The notes under the pieces are model-generated. The model saw only the letters and a program-made list of their open reading frames with translations, searched no databases and was not told where the DNA came from. Of a DNA stretch of 58,021 bases, positions 27,940 through 35,799 are shown piece by piece; positions within the stretch are counted from its first letter, which is position 1, and every line of letters begins with the position of its first letter. The translations under genes and the position numbers were made by a program. Origin of the DNA: an uncultured Bacteroidales bacterium (GTDB taxonomy: Bacteria; Bacteroidota; Bacteroidia; Bacteroidales; Bacteroidaceae); contig CACWFV010000037.1 of the NCBI GenBank assembly GCA_902760315.1, forward strand, positions 1 to 58,021, in the 5' to 3' direction.

Positions 27940-28089
27940 TTAAGGGTGGGCAGTCATTGTCTGGGCATAGCCGTTCCACTGAGTCTGCTTCTCGCTGATG
28001 GTGATGATGCCAGGCTCCTTGTCGTGAACGTTATTACCCTTGAACTCATAGAGAGCCATAGCAATGGCTGCATAAACTTCGTTCTTCAT
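27940..28089 (-). CDS. Small OadG-like subunit of the decarboxylase operon
   Basis: A 49-aa frame: MKNEVYAAIAMALYEFKG, NNVHDKEPGIITISEK, QTQWNGYAQTMTAHP. It resembles the conserved C-terminal piece found in Bacteroidetes OadG/delta-type proteins (AIxMALYE...HD...W). It lies between mmdA (45 bp away) and the biotin carrier (11 bp), where a small membrane-linking subunit normally is. The membrane helix of true OadG is absent here. The gap upstream of it holds an octamer-like TTTCGTTA repeat. Confidence 0.65.
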   Translation of the reverse strand: MKNEVYAAIAMALYEFKGNNVHDKEPGIITISEKQTQWNGYAQTMTAHP

Positions 28090-28134
28090 GCTTTTCGATG
28101 TTTCGTTATTTCGTTATTTCGATGTCTCGAAGTA

Positions 28135-29700
28135 TTACATTGGAATGTTACCATGCTTCTTAGCGGGCAGCGAGTCGCGCTTGGTGGCCAACTGAGCCAG
28201 TCCACGGCAGATGCGGAAACGTGTGTTGCGCGGTTCGATGACGTCGTCGATATAGCCGTACTTGGCAGCCTGGTAAGGATTAGCGAAGAGTTCGTTGTAC
28301 TCTTCCTCCTTCTCGGCAATGAATGCCTTGACATCCTCGCCAGCCTCCTTCTTAGCCTTGGCTTCCTTGGCATAGAGCACGGCAGCAGCACCAGAGGCAC
28401 CCATCACGGCAATCTCTGCAGAGGGCCATGCATAGTTCAGGTCGGTGTGCAACTGCTTAGAGCCCATTACGATGTGTGAACCACCGTATGACTTACGCAG
28501 CGTAACGGTAATCTTGGGAACGGTAGCCTCGCCGTATGCATAGAGTAGCTGTGCGCCGTGCAGGATGACGGCATTGTACTCCTGGCCAGTGCCGGGCAGG
28601 AATCCTGGTACGTCGACGAGTGAAACGATAGGAATATTGAAGGCGTCGCAGAAGCGTACGAAACGGGCACCCTTGCGAGAGGCGTTAACGTCCAGCACAC
28701 CAGCGTAGCATGAGGGCTGGTTAGCCACGATACCTACTGACTGGCCGTTGAAGCGGGCAAAACCTACGATGATGTTTTTGGCAAACTTAGGCTGTACCTC
28801 GAAGAACTCGTGGTCGTCGGTAATGGCCGAGATAACCTTGTACATATCGTATGCCTCGTTGGGGTTCTCAGGGATAATCTCGTTCAGCGAGTCCTCCAAG
28901 CGGTCAATGGGGTCATCGCACTTCTTGCGAGGAGCCAGCTCCATGTTGTTGGAAGGAATGTAGGAGAGCAGTGTCTTCAACATCTCTACAGCCTCTTCCT
29001 CTGTCTTGGCGGTGAAGTGGGTAACACCCGACTTCGAGGCATGTACTGATGCACCGCCCAGATGCTCCTGGTCAATGTCCTCGCCAGTAACGGTCTTCAC
29101 CACTTTCGGACCTGTCAGGAACATGTATGACGTGCCTTCCATCATCAGGGTGAAGTCGGTCAGAGCAGGACTGTAGACAGCACCACCGGCACAGGGGCCA
29201 AAGATACCTGAAATCTGCGGAATCACACCCGATGCCAGGATGTTGCGCTCGAAAATCTCTGCGTAGCCGGCCAGGGCGTTGATGCCTTCCTGGATACGGG
29301 CACCGCCTGAGTCGTTGATGCCGATGACAGGTGCACCCATCTTCATGGCCATATCCATCACCTTGCAAATCTTCTGTGACATGGTTTCTGACAGTGAACC
29401 GGCATGTACGGTGAAGTCCTGTGCGAAGATGAATACCAAGCGCCCGTCAATAGTTCCTGAACCGGCTACCACACCGTCGCCCAGGAAGTTTTTCTTCTCC
29501 ATGCCGAAGTTGTGGCAGCGGTGCTCCTTGAACATGTCGTACTCTTCGAACGAACCCTTGTCCAGCAACATTTCTATACGCTCACGGGCAGTGTACTTAC
29601 CTTTGTCGTGCTGTTTCTGTATGGCCTTCTCGCCACCACCGAGACGAGCCTGTTCGCGTTTCTCGATGAGTTGCTTAATCTTTTCTAATTGCTTGCTCAT
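28135..29700 (-). CDS. mmdA: Carboxyltransferase subunit of methylmalonyl-CoA decarboxylase / propionyl-CoA carboxylase family
   Basis: A 521-aa carboxyltransferase in the fermentation of succinate to propionate. Characteristic segments: [68 protein letters not shown] and [16 protein letters not shown]. The length is normal. It is co-transcribed with mce, the small subunit and the biotin carrier. Membrane subunit oadB/mmdB is not seen here. Sodium-pumping decarboxylase is more likely than propionyl-CoA carboxylase given mce and the carrier. Confidence 0.93.
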   Translation of the reverse strand: MSKQLEKIKQLIEKREQARLGGGEKAIQKQHDKGKYTARERIEMLLDKGSFEEYDMFKEHRCHNFGMEKKNFLGDGVVAGSGTIDGRLVFIFAQDFTVHAGSLSETMSQKICKVMDMAMKMGAPVIGINDSGGARIQEGINALAGYAEIFERNILASGVIPQISGIFGPCAGGAVYSPALTDFTLMMEGTSYMFLTGPKVVKTVTGEDIDQEHLGGASVHASKSGVTHFTAKTEEEAVEMLKTLLSYIPSNNMELAPRKKCDDPIDRLEDSLNEIIPENPNEAYDMYKVISAITDDHEFFEVQPKFAKNIIVGFARFNGQSVGIVANQPSCYAGVLDVNASRKGARFVRFCDAFNIPIVSLVDVPGFLPGTGQEYNAVILHGAQLLYAYGEATVPKITVTLRKSYGGSHIVMGSKQLHTDLNYAWPSAEIAVMGASGAAAVLYAKEAKAKKEAGEDVKAFIAEKEEEYNELFANPYQAAKYGYIDDVIEPRNTRFRICRGLAQLATKRDSLPAKKHGNIPM

Positions 29701-29746
29701 TTTGTTTTCTTTTCGATATTGTATGTTTTCGTTATTACTGTTCGGA

Positions 29747-30157
29747 TTATTCCGGGTGTTCGCACAACTCGGTCAGTACTCCGGCTGTTGATTTGGGATG
29801 CAGGAAAGCAATGTTCAAGCCCTCGGCACCCTTACGGGGCTGCTGGTCAATCAGGCGTACGCCCTTCTCTGAAACCTCTGCCAGTGCGTTGGCCACGCCA
29901 TCCTCTATGCAGAAAGCCACGTGGTGAACACCTTTGTTGCCTTTGTCCAGCCATTTCTGGATAGTGCTCTCAGGGCTTGTGGGTTCCAGCAGTTCTAACT
30001 TTACTTCGCCACACTTCAGGAAGGCTGTCTTCACTTTCTGGTCCTCAACGACTTCTGTTGCATAACACTCCAAGCCCAATACGTCCGTAAAGAACGGCAG
30101 GCTTTCCTCAATGCTCTGGACGGCAATGCCCAGATGCTCAATGTGAGAAATCTTCAT
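29747..30157 (-). CDS. mce: Methylmalonyl-CoA epimerase
   Basis: A 136-aa VOC-fold epimerase interconverting (2R)- and (2S)-methylmalonyl-CoA. [20 protein letters not shown] begins the fold with a metal-binding His; [10 protein letters not shown] supplies the second, and KLELLEP the Glu. It is first in the operon, with a minus-strand TATCTTTG at 30198-30205 as a likely -7 box. Confidence 0.95.
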   Translation of the reverse strand: MKISHIEHLGIAVQSIEESLPFFTDVLGLECYATEVVEDQKVKTAFLKCGEVKLELLEPTSPESTIQKWLDKGNKGVHHVAFCIEDGVANALAEVSEKGVRLIDQQPRKGAEGLNIAFLHPKSTAGVLTELCEHPE

Positions 30158-30253
30158 ATTACTTAATTATTAAGATGTTTTATCAAATTTTGACATGCAA
30201 AGATACTAAGAATTTTACACATAAAAGATTAAACATCAAATTATTAAGCATTA

Positions 30254-32668
30254 TTAAAACTCTACGATGACTTTCCCGTTGATTTGCCGCCCTGTCAGAT
30301 AGTTGGGCACGGCATACTGGTGGTTGGTGACGTCGGTCACCCAGTAATAGCTGTTGACATTAGAGATGCCGAAGATGTTCAGCCCGTCTATGCCCAGCCA
30401 CACACGAGGATGGCGCAGCGATGGCGTAGCGTCAGGCTTGCCAATGGCCAGAAAACTCATACCTATATCGGCACGCTTGTAGGCTGGTGCGCGGAACTGC
30501 TGGTACTCCAGTCCACGGTGGGGGGCACCGAAGGGCAGTCCGTCGGCATAGGCCAGCCTGAGCGTCATCTTCCAGCGTTCCGTTCCGGGGAAGTAATCGG
30601 TGAAGTGCAGGTTGACACCCCACCGCTGGTCAGTAGGCATGGGTACGCTGACGCCGTTGATGGTCTGTCGTGTCGACATGATGCTCAGTGTAATCCACGA
30701 GTCGGTGCCTGGTACAAATTCTCCATAGAGTTTCAGGTCCAGGCCTGCGGCATACCCTTTCGCCATGTTCTCGCCGTAGTATACCACCTTCATGTTCTGC
30801 ACGTTGTAGGGCACCAGATTGTCCATCAACTTGTAGTAAGCTTCCGCCGTGAAGCGGAAGGGGCGTTCCATCATGCGGAAACGATAGTCGAAGGCTCCTA
30901 CGATGTGTATTGAGCGCTGGCTTTTTATCTTCTGGTTCAGTGTTACCACCGTTTGTCCGTTTCGTGTTGTCGTGTCGCGCAGTTCCTTATAGAATGGCGC
31001 CTGATAGTAGAGTCCTGCAGCCAGTCTGAACGTCATATCCTCGTTCCATGACGGAATGGCAGCCAGCGAGATGCGTGGTGAGACGATGGTCTCTTTGTTG
31101 TAGCTCCAGTTGGCCATGCGCAGTCCGTAGTTCAGCGTCAGGTGCCAGGGCTTTTCGCCACCAGTTTCCATGCGGTATGTGTCTTGCACGTAGCCCTCTA
31201 TGCGTGTGGACCGCATGTCGTTCTCCGAAGCCAGCGAGTATATCATGTCCAGGCGGTCAGCCTGATGGGGTATGGAATAGCCGCTGCTGTCGCGCATCTC
31301 GTACTCACGGCTTTTCTCTTCTATCTTCTCCCACTTCACGGTGACGCCAGCCTCCCAGTCGTGGCGCCCTGCTTTGTGGTTGGCCATTAGTTTCAGACTG
31401 TGTACGTTGGCTGTCAGGTAGTTGCGGGCATGCTCCATGTAGGTGCCCACGCCCAACTGTTCTTGTGTCTGTGCATCGTCCAGCCAGTATTGTCCCTGAA
31501 TGTCATAGGTCTCCTGCTCCTTGGTGTGGAAGGCAGAGTAGAGCAGGCTCACCTTACTGTTTTTCCCAAAGTGGCGCGTCAGTCTTGCCGTGCCAAATAG
31601 CGTGCGGAAGATGTCGCGCTCCTGACCGTCGAAGTATACCTTGAAGGTCTTCACGTTCTGCATGGTGCCAAACGATGTCTCACGGTCCGTGGGCTGGAAA
31701 TTATAGCGGTTTTCCGAGATGTTGCCGATGATGTCCAGCGACCACCGCTCGTTGGGCTGGTAGGTGATGTACGTCTGGTAGTCCAGGAAGTTGGGGTCGT
31801 ATTCACCCTTTGTCTCCAGCGAGCCCAGCAGGTAGCGTGACGTCTTGTAGCGCAGTCCGTGCGACATGGTGAATTTGGCCACGGACTGCTGGTCGTACGT
31901 GGTGACTTTTTGCTGGCTGGCATAGCCTACATAGATGCCGCCACCCAGCAGCGATGCCTGAGCATTGCCTTCGAAACGGGTGGGGCGACGGTAATGGATG
32001 TCAAGTGCACTGGACATCTTGTCGCCGTATTTCGCTTCGAAACCACCGCTGCTGAATCCAATCCGCTCTACCATGTCCGAATTGATGACGCTGAGGCCTT
32101 CCTGCTGTCCTGAACGGATGAGTAGCGGGCGGTAGACTTCTACGTTGTTGATATATACGGAGTTCTCGTCGAACGAACCGCCACGGACGTTATATTGTGA
32201 CGATAGTTCGTTGTGCGTTGACACGCCGGCTTGCTGCTGCACCAATTCTTCCACAGCGTTTCCCGTCGTCGATGGTGTCTGACGTATGTTCTTGACGTCC
32301 AGCTGCTCTGTCCCTGTAGTCTGTCGGCGCCGCTCTGTTACCACCACTTCCTTTAGTGCCTCCATGGGTGCCAGTTGCACCAGCATCTTCTGGTCGCCGC
32401 GAGGTCGGCGCAGCACGCGGGTTTTCGTCTGGTATCCCACCATGGAGAACCTGATGACTACGGAATCTTTCGACTGCAGTTTCAGCGAGTATTCGCCTTT
32501 CAGGTTAGCCATCGTCATGGCTCCCTGTTCCAGACACGAGACTGTAGCCAGTTCTATGGCATTGCCATCCTGGTCGCTCACCTTACCGGAGAGCGTAAAC
32601 TGTTGTGCTCTGACACCCATTGCCAGGAGCAAGTATATAGCAATTAGCTGTATTTTTTTTGCGTTCAT
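30254..32668 (-). CDS. TonB-dependent outer-membrane receptor
   Basis: An 804-aa receptor. A signal peptide is followed by a CarboxypepD_reg-like domain (about residues 22-110: FTLSGKVSDQDGNAIELATV). A TonB plug follows (SSQYNVRGGSFDENSVYINNVEV), then a long beta-barrel ending in the C-terminal Phe (VIVEF). No SusD partner is next to it, so it is a non-SusC type. It may import a siderophore, vitamin or oligomer; the substrate cannot be read. It is 60 bp downstream of the GNAT gene on the same strand. Confidence 0.93.
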   Translation of the reverse strand: MNAKKIQLIAIYLLLAMGVRAQQFTLSGKVSDQDGNAIELATVSCLEQGAMTMANLKGEYSLKLQSKDSVVIRFSMVGYQTKTRVLRRPRGDQKMLVQLAPMEALKEVVVTERRRQTTGTEQLDVKNIRQTPSTTGNAVEELVQQQAGVSTHNELSSQYNVRGGSFDENSVYINNVEVYRPLLIRSGQQEGLSVINSDMVERIGFSSGGFEAKYGDKMSSALDIHYRRPTRFEGNAQASLLGGGIYVGYASQQKVTTYDQQSVAKFTMSHGLRYKTSRYLLGSLETKGEYDPNFLDYQTYITYQPNERWSLDIIGNISENRYNFQPTDRETSFGTMQNVKTFKVYFDGQERDIFRTLFGTARLTRHFGKNSKVSLLYSAFHTKEQETYDIQGQYWLDDAQTQEQLGVGTYMEHARNYLTANVHSLKLMANHKAGRHDWEAGVTVKWEKIEEKSREYEMRDSSGYSIPHQADRLDMIYSLASENDMRSTRIEGYVQDTYRMETGGEKPWHLTLNYGLRMANWSYNKETIVSPRISLAAIPSWNEDMTFRLAAGLYYQAPFYKELRDTTTRNGQTVVTLNQKIKSQRSIHIVGAFDYRFRMMERPFRFTAEAYYKLMDNLVPYNVQNMKVVYYGENMAKGYAAGLDLKLYGEFVPGTDSWITLSIMSTRQTINGVSVPMPTDQRWGVNLHFTDYFPGTERWKMTLRLAYADGLPFGAPHRGLEYQQFRAPAYKRADIGMSFLAIGKPDATPSLRHPRVWLGIDGLNIFGISNVNSYYWVTDVTNHQYAVPNYLTGRQINGKVIVEF

Positions 32669-32728
32669 TGTCTATAATAACGCAAAAACTCGCTGTTTAT
32701 TATACCTTTTTGCCACACTCTTCACTTG

Positions 32729-33748
32729 TTACTCTCTCCATAGCCACGACGCCAGTCGGTTCATCCAGCGAATGTTGATGCGAAACCAACGCAATGTGCT
32801 CACCTCCTTGCCGCCAAAACTGAGAATGAAGTCACGGTAGGGGTTGCGGCGGAAGGGCAGGCCTACGTCCATGAAGCGGATATGCTGACACCCATCCTGG
32901 TGAGCCTGGCGTATGGTGTTCCAAAATGTGACTGCGTTAGGATGCAGCGTTGCGTAACTCTTGCGGCGCGACGCTGAGAACCACAGGTATGCATCGCCTT
33001 CTGAATAGACCGTCGCTGTACAACCCACGGCCCTATCCTTATACGTGGTCAGCAATAGACGGCAGTGGCCACCCTCCATCATGCCCTTGAAAAACTGTAT
33101 GTTGGGCAGGAAGCGGCGCACCTTCAGCCAGTGGTGGCGGCGCATCAGTTTGGAGAAGGCCTTGAAGTCCTCGTCGCTTTTTATCTGGTGTGTTTCTGCT
33201 CCTCGTTTCTCTGCTGCCGTCACGTGTTCCAATTGGCGTTGCGTGATGCGTTCCTCAGGTGTCCTGGAGTGTAGCGAGTTGTGTACGCTCATCCAGCGTA
33301 CGGGAAAGAATCCTGCTGCCCGGAGTGGGGCGTAGCCAAACATTTTCTGTGACAGGTGGCTCACCTCTATATATATGGACCGCCCGCTGAGCTTGCGTGT
33401 CAGGGCATCCAGCATCATGGAGAATAGCACGTTCTTTGACCAGTGGTTGCTGCGCCCATTTCCCATGTCCTTTTCTTTGTCTGTTTCCGTGTTCGTGCTT
33501 ACGGTGTAGACGCCTTCTCCCAATATGCGTACCTGTCTATGCAGCTGGGCTGGCAGCCAGGAGGTGCGGTAGCGTTCAATGGCCAGCAGGCAGGCCACCA
33601 CCTTCCCGTCATCATCTGTGACCACGGCCATGTAGGGCTTGTGGTGTGGCGTCCGCAGACAGAGCTCCATCAGTTCGCGACTGTGGAAGTAGCTGCCCTC
33701 AGGCAGAGAGGGTAGCGAGGTGGTGCCAGTATGGATGTCCACTTTCAT
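32729..33748 (-). CDS. GNAT/FemAB-like acyltransferase
   Basis: A 339-aa protein with a two-lobe GNAT architecture as in FemAB-like peptidyltransferases. Telling segments are YFHSRELMELC near the N-terminus, ILGEGVYTVS, and the late FMDVGLPFRRNPYRDFILSFGGKE, a pattern seen in FemAB-related acyltransferases. No signal peptide. The target is unknown; cell-wall or lipid acylation is an inference. Its own promoter is at 33813-33844. It may be co-transcribed with the receptor. Confidence 0.75.
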   Translation of the reverse strand: MKVDIHTGTTSLPSLPEGSYFHSRELMELCLRTPHHKPYMAVVTDDDGKVVACLLAIERYRTSWLPAQLHRQVRILGEGVYTVSTNTETDKEKDMGNGRSNHWSKNVLFSMMLDALTRKLSGRSIYIEVSHLSQKMFGYAPLRAAGFFPVRWMSVHNSLHSRTPEERITQRQLEHVTAAEKRGAETHQIKSDEDFKAFSKLMRRHHWLKVRRFLPNIQFFKGMMEGGHCRLLLTTYKDRAVGCTATVYSEGDAYLWFSASRRKSYATLHPNAVTFWNTIRQAHQDGCQHIRFMDVGLPFRRNPYRDFILSFGGKEVSTLRWFRINIRWMNRLASWLWRE

Positions 33749-33812
33749 GCTCCTACGGTATACAATACTTACAAATCTTCTAGTTTAATACGTATCGTGT
33801 TTACTCATGCTG

Positions 33813-33844
33813 CAAAGATATACATAAATTTCTAAACATGCAAA
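33813..33844 (-). promoter_or_regulatory. Bacteroidetes-type promoter for the GNAT/FemAB-like gene
   Basis: On the minus strand, TTTG (33841-33844) and TATCTTTG (33813-33820) are 20 bp apart. The start codon at 33748 is about 65 bp further on. Confidence 0.65.
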
Positions 33845-33862
33845 ATATTCGTGAAGTATTTG

Positions 33863-34702
33863 TTATTCGTATGCGTACACCAGCCCGTATTTCTCGTGCA
33901 GTCTACGCAGCGTACCGTCGGCCTTCATCTGGGCGATGACGCTGTTGACCAAGGCAAGTAGGTCGTCCTGTCCCTTGCGCATCAGCACTCCAATCTGGCC
34001 GTGGGTGAAGGGCGTATGGATGAGCGGGGCAGCCAGGCGTGGGTTATTCTGCACGTACCACGGAGCCTCGGTGATTTCGGTTATCATCACGTCGGCCTTG
34101 CCCTCGGCCACCTGCGAGGGAATTTCCTCGTTCTTCTGGTGGACGATGACGGTGGCATGGGTAAGGTTCTCGATGGCAAACTTCTCGTTCAGCCCACCGG
34201 GATTCACCATCACGCGCACCTCTGGCCTGTCGATGTCGGCGAGCGACTGGTAGCGGTCTGCCTCGTCAGCACGACAGAGTATCGTCTTACCATTGGCCAG
34301 GTAGCCGTCCGACATCATCATCGTTTCCTTGCGGGCATCGGTGATGGTGATGCCGCCGATGGCGAAGTCGAAGGTCTGCGGCTCGGCCAGCACATCGGCC
34401 GTCAGCGTGGGCCACGACGTATGCACAAACTCGATGCTCACGCCCAGCCGCTCTGCCATCTTCCCAGCCATCTCAATGCCGAAGCCCCAGTAGGTTCCGT
34501 CGGCCTCTTCATACGACAACGGACGATAGTCACCCGTGGTACCCACCAGCAGCTTACCGCGCTCAACAATTTCTGCGACCTTGCCGTCAACAACCGTGAT
34601 GTCGCTCTCCCCCTTGGCGCTATTCTCGTTTCCGCACGATGGGAAAACACTTGCGCAACAAGCGAGAGTGGTGGCGAACAACCATTGCATAATTCTTCTC
34701 AT
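33863..34702 (-). CDS. PheC-like periplasmic lipoprotein (SBP family 3)
   Basis: A 279-aa lipoprotein (lipobox VFPSC; also an earlier ACCAS). The mature part has the SBP_bac_3 fold and, in detail, the landmarks of cyclohexadienyl dehydratase (PheC): VGTTGDYRPLSYEE, YWGFGIEMA, TSWPTL, AIGGITIT, MVNPGGLNEKFA and GKADVMITEITEA. PheC turns prephenate or arogenate into phenylpyruvate or phenylalanine in the periplasm. Ordinary amino-acid binding proteins share the fold, but VNPGGxNEKFA is typical of PheC. Membrane anchoring is unusual for that enzyme. No ABC transporter genes are adjacent, which favours an enzyme. A TACCTTTG lies upstream (34767-34774, minus). Confidence 0.75.
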   Translation of the reverse strand: MRRIMQWLFATTLACCASVFPSCGNENSAKGESDITVVDGKVAEIVERGKLLVGTTGDYRPLSYEEADGTYWGFGIEMAGKMAERLGVSIEFVHTSWPTLTADVLAEPQTFDFAIGGITITDARKETMMMSDGYLANGKTILCRADEADRYQSLADIDRPEVRVMVNPGGLNEKFAIENLTHATVIVHQKNEEIPSQVAEGKADVMITEITEAPWYVQNNPRLAAPLIHTPFTHGQIGVLMRKGQDDLLALVNSVIAQMKADGTLRRLHEKYGLVYAYE

Positions 34703-34879
34703 AACCTTGTATAATTGGTAAATGCCTTAATGTACTATGTAGAACGTCTTCATATCATCGTCTGCGCAAAGGTACACAATTCTTTTGATTTACCATCAGT
34801 TCTTACTGTTTTTTATCAATATTCTCGAACAGGACTATTCCCTATATAATCACCTAATTTCCTATCCGCAGCAGTTCCA

Positions 34880-34940
34880 GAATCATGGGGACGGGTCTCC
34901 GTGATTCAGTAAAGGCTCCCATTCAGGGGAGCCTTTATTG
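34880..34940 (+). ncRNA. Candidate small RNA: two hairpins ending in a terminator
   Basis: Hairpin 1 pairs GAATCATGGGGAC (34880-34892) with GTCTCCGTGATTC (34895-34907), allowing G-U pairs. Hairpin 2 pairs AAAGGCTCCC (34911-34920) with GGGAGCCTTT (34927-34936), followed by ATTGTTATT. This looks like a structured RNA with its own intrinsic terminator. The transcription direction and a promoter are uncertain. Confidence 0.4.
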
Positions 34941-35049
34941 TTATTACTGTGCTTGTATCGCAAAAAAAAATGTCACCGTCACGCCTAATGCACTATGTAC
35001 AAGTGCGTTAGGCGTGACACTTGTTTTTGACGGTATTGATTGGGCGTTC

Positions 35050-35175
35050 AGCGGACAGAGGCAGTGATGTGTCGGACAGAGACGGCGGAGTGTCGGACAG
35101 AGACGGCGGAGTGTCGGACAAAGGCGGAGAAGTAGCGGGCAGATATGGTGGAGCTATAGGCCAGACATTATCCGG
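35050..35175. repeat. 21-bp tandem array (GTCGGACAGAGACGGCGGAG type)
   Basis: Units begin at 35050, 35071, 35092, 35113, 35134 and 35155. The 35071 and 35092 units are identical; outer units are progressively diverged (AGCGGACAGAG and TAGCGGGCAGATA). The period is exactly 21 bp. Confidence 0.8.
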
Positions 35176-35226
35176 AGAATTTACGCGGAGGGTGTACCAA
35201 CCATCCATCTCAGTCTGACGTGTTAC

Positions 35227-35309
35227 GTGCGACAGCCGTCGAAAACATGTGCGACGGCCATCGAAAATATGTGCGACGGCCATCGAAAATATGTGCGACG
35301 GCCGTCGCA
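35227..35309. repeat. 22-bp tandem array (GTGCGACGGCCATCGAAAAT type)
   Basis: GTGCGAC recurs at 35227, 35249, 35271 and 35293, a 22-bp period. The middle units are identical; the last ends in GCCGTCGCAC, which is complementary to the unit start, so folding is possible. Confidence 0.8.
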
Positions 35310-35321
35310 CGAAACGAGCAA

Positions 35322-35398
35322 GGCTGATACGGAGATGGGTCAGGCTGATATGGAGATGGGATGGGCTGATACGGAGACGGGTAAGGCTGTCTTGCAAC
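35322..35398. repeat. 21-bp tandem array related to the one at 3.9 kb
   Basis: GGCTGATAYGGAGAYGGG recurs at 35322, 35343 and 35364; a diverged unit, GGCTGTCTTG, starts at 35385. The unit matches the 3938-3995 array (AGCTGATAYGGCRATGGG) and both arrays contain a GCTGTCTTG unit. Confidence 0.8.
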
Positions 35399-35741
35399 AC
35401 GTTGATAATGAGTATGTTCCTGTGATGCTCAAATTTTGTGATGCGGAAGTTGTTGCCTGACTTGCTGTAGTTTATGGGAATTGGAATATCTATGTTTTAA
35501 CATTTGTTTTTATTCATTTTGATTTGTTTTAATTTGCTTTGATTTGCTTTGATAGATAAGATCCGTGCGCTACACGCAAGTCGTTTCAGCGGGTTAGCGG
35601 GACAATGAAAAACAAGTGTCACACTTAACGCACTTGTACATAGTGCATTAGGCGTGACGGTGATACATAAATCCGGCATTATCGCTTTGTTAATAGGTGG
35701 CAATTGGAAACCTTCTTATTTCCGTATTCTGCCCTTGTACT

Positions 35742-35774
35742 TCCGCCCGCCTACCATGGGGGTAAGCGGGCGGA
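35742..35774 (-). terminator. GC-rich hairpin after the Omp28-like gene
   Basis: TCCGCCCGCCTACC (35742-35755) pairs with GGTAAGCGGGCGGA (35761-35774) with one G-U pair. It lies 26 bp past the stop at 35800 on the minus strand. There is no U-tract, so its terminator role is uncertain. Confidence 0.45.
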
Positions 35775-35799
35775 GGAGTGTCAAACAGTCAACCGGCTG

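Larger units (their letters stand above)
34971..35665. repeat. 695-bp element bounded by 58-bp inverted repeats
   Basis: Positions 34971-35028 and 35608-35665 are reverse complements with about four mismatches in 58. Each copy also folds on itself: GTCACGCCTAATGCACT (34978-34994) pairs with AAGTGCGTTAGGCGTGAC (35001-35018). Copy 2 carries stem-weakening changes (CACTTAACG for CGCCTAACG). The interior has no gene, only tandem arrays. It could be a non-autonomous mobile element or an RNA scaffold. Confidence 0.7.
34703..35799. other. 1.1-kb non-coding region of hairpins and tandem repeats
   Basis: This gap contains the upstream region of the PheC-like gene, two adjacent hairpins (34880-34937), a 695-bp element bounded by 58-bp inverted repeats (34971-35665), three tandem arrays inside it, and a GC-rich hairpin (35742-35774) after the next gene's stop. 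No convincing gene is present; the one long minus-strand frame (35008-35400) is a product of the arrays. Confidence 0.7.

Noticed and set aside
35227-35309. CRISPR-like regular repeats
   Set aside because: Units abut directly with no variable spacers and no cas genes; these are tandem minisatellites.
35008-35400. 130-codon minus-strand frame through the tandem arrays
   Set aside because: It consists of reading frames imposed by 21- and 22-bp repeats, has no signal, no start context and no resemblance to a protein; the 22-bp array shifts register.
34703-35799. Prophage or integrated plasmid remnant in the 1.1-kb repeat region
   Set aside because: No integrase, no attachment site and no foreign gene was found; only repeats.
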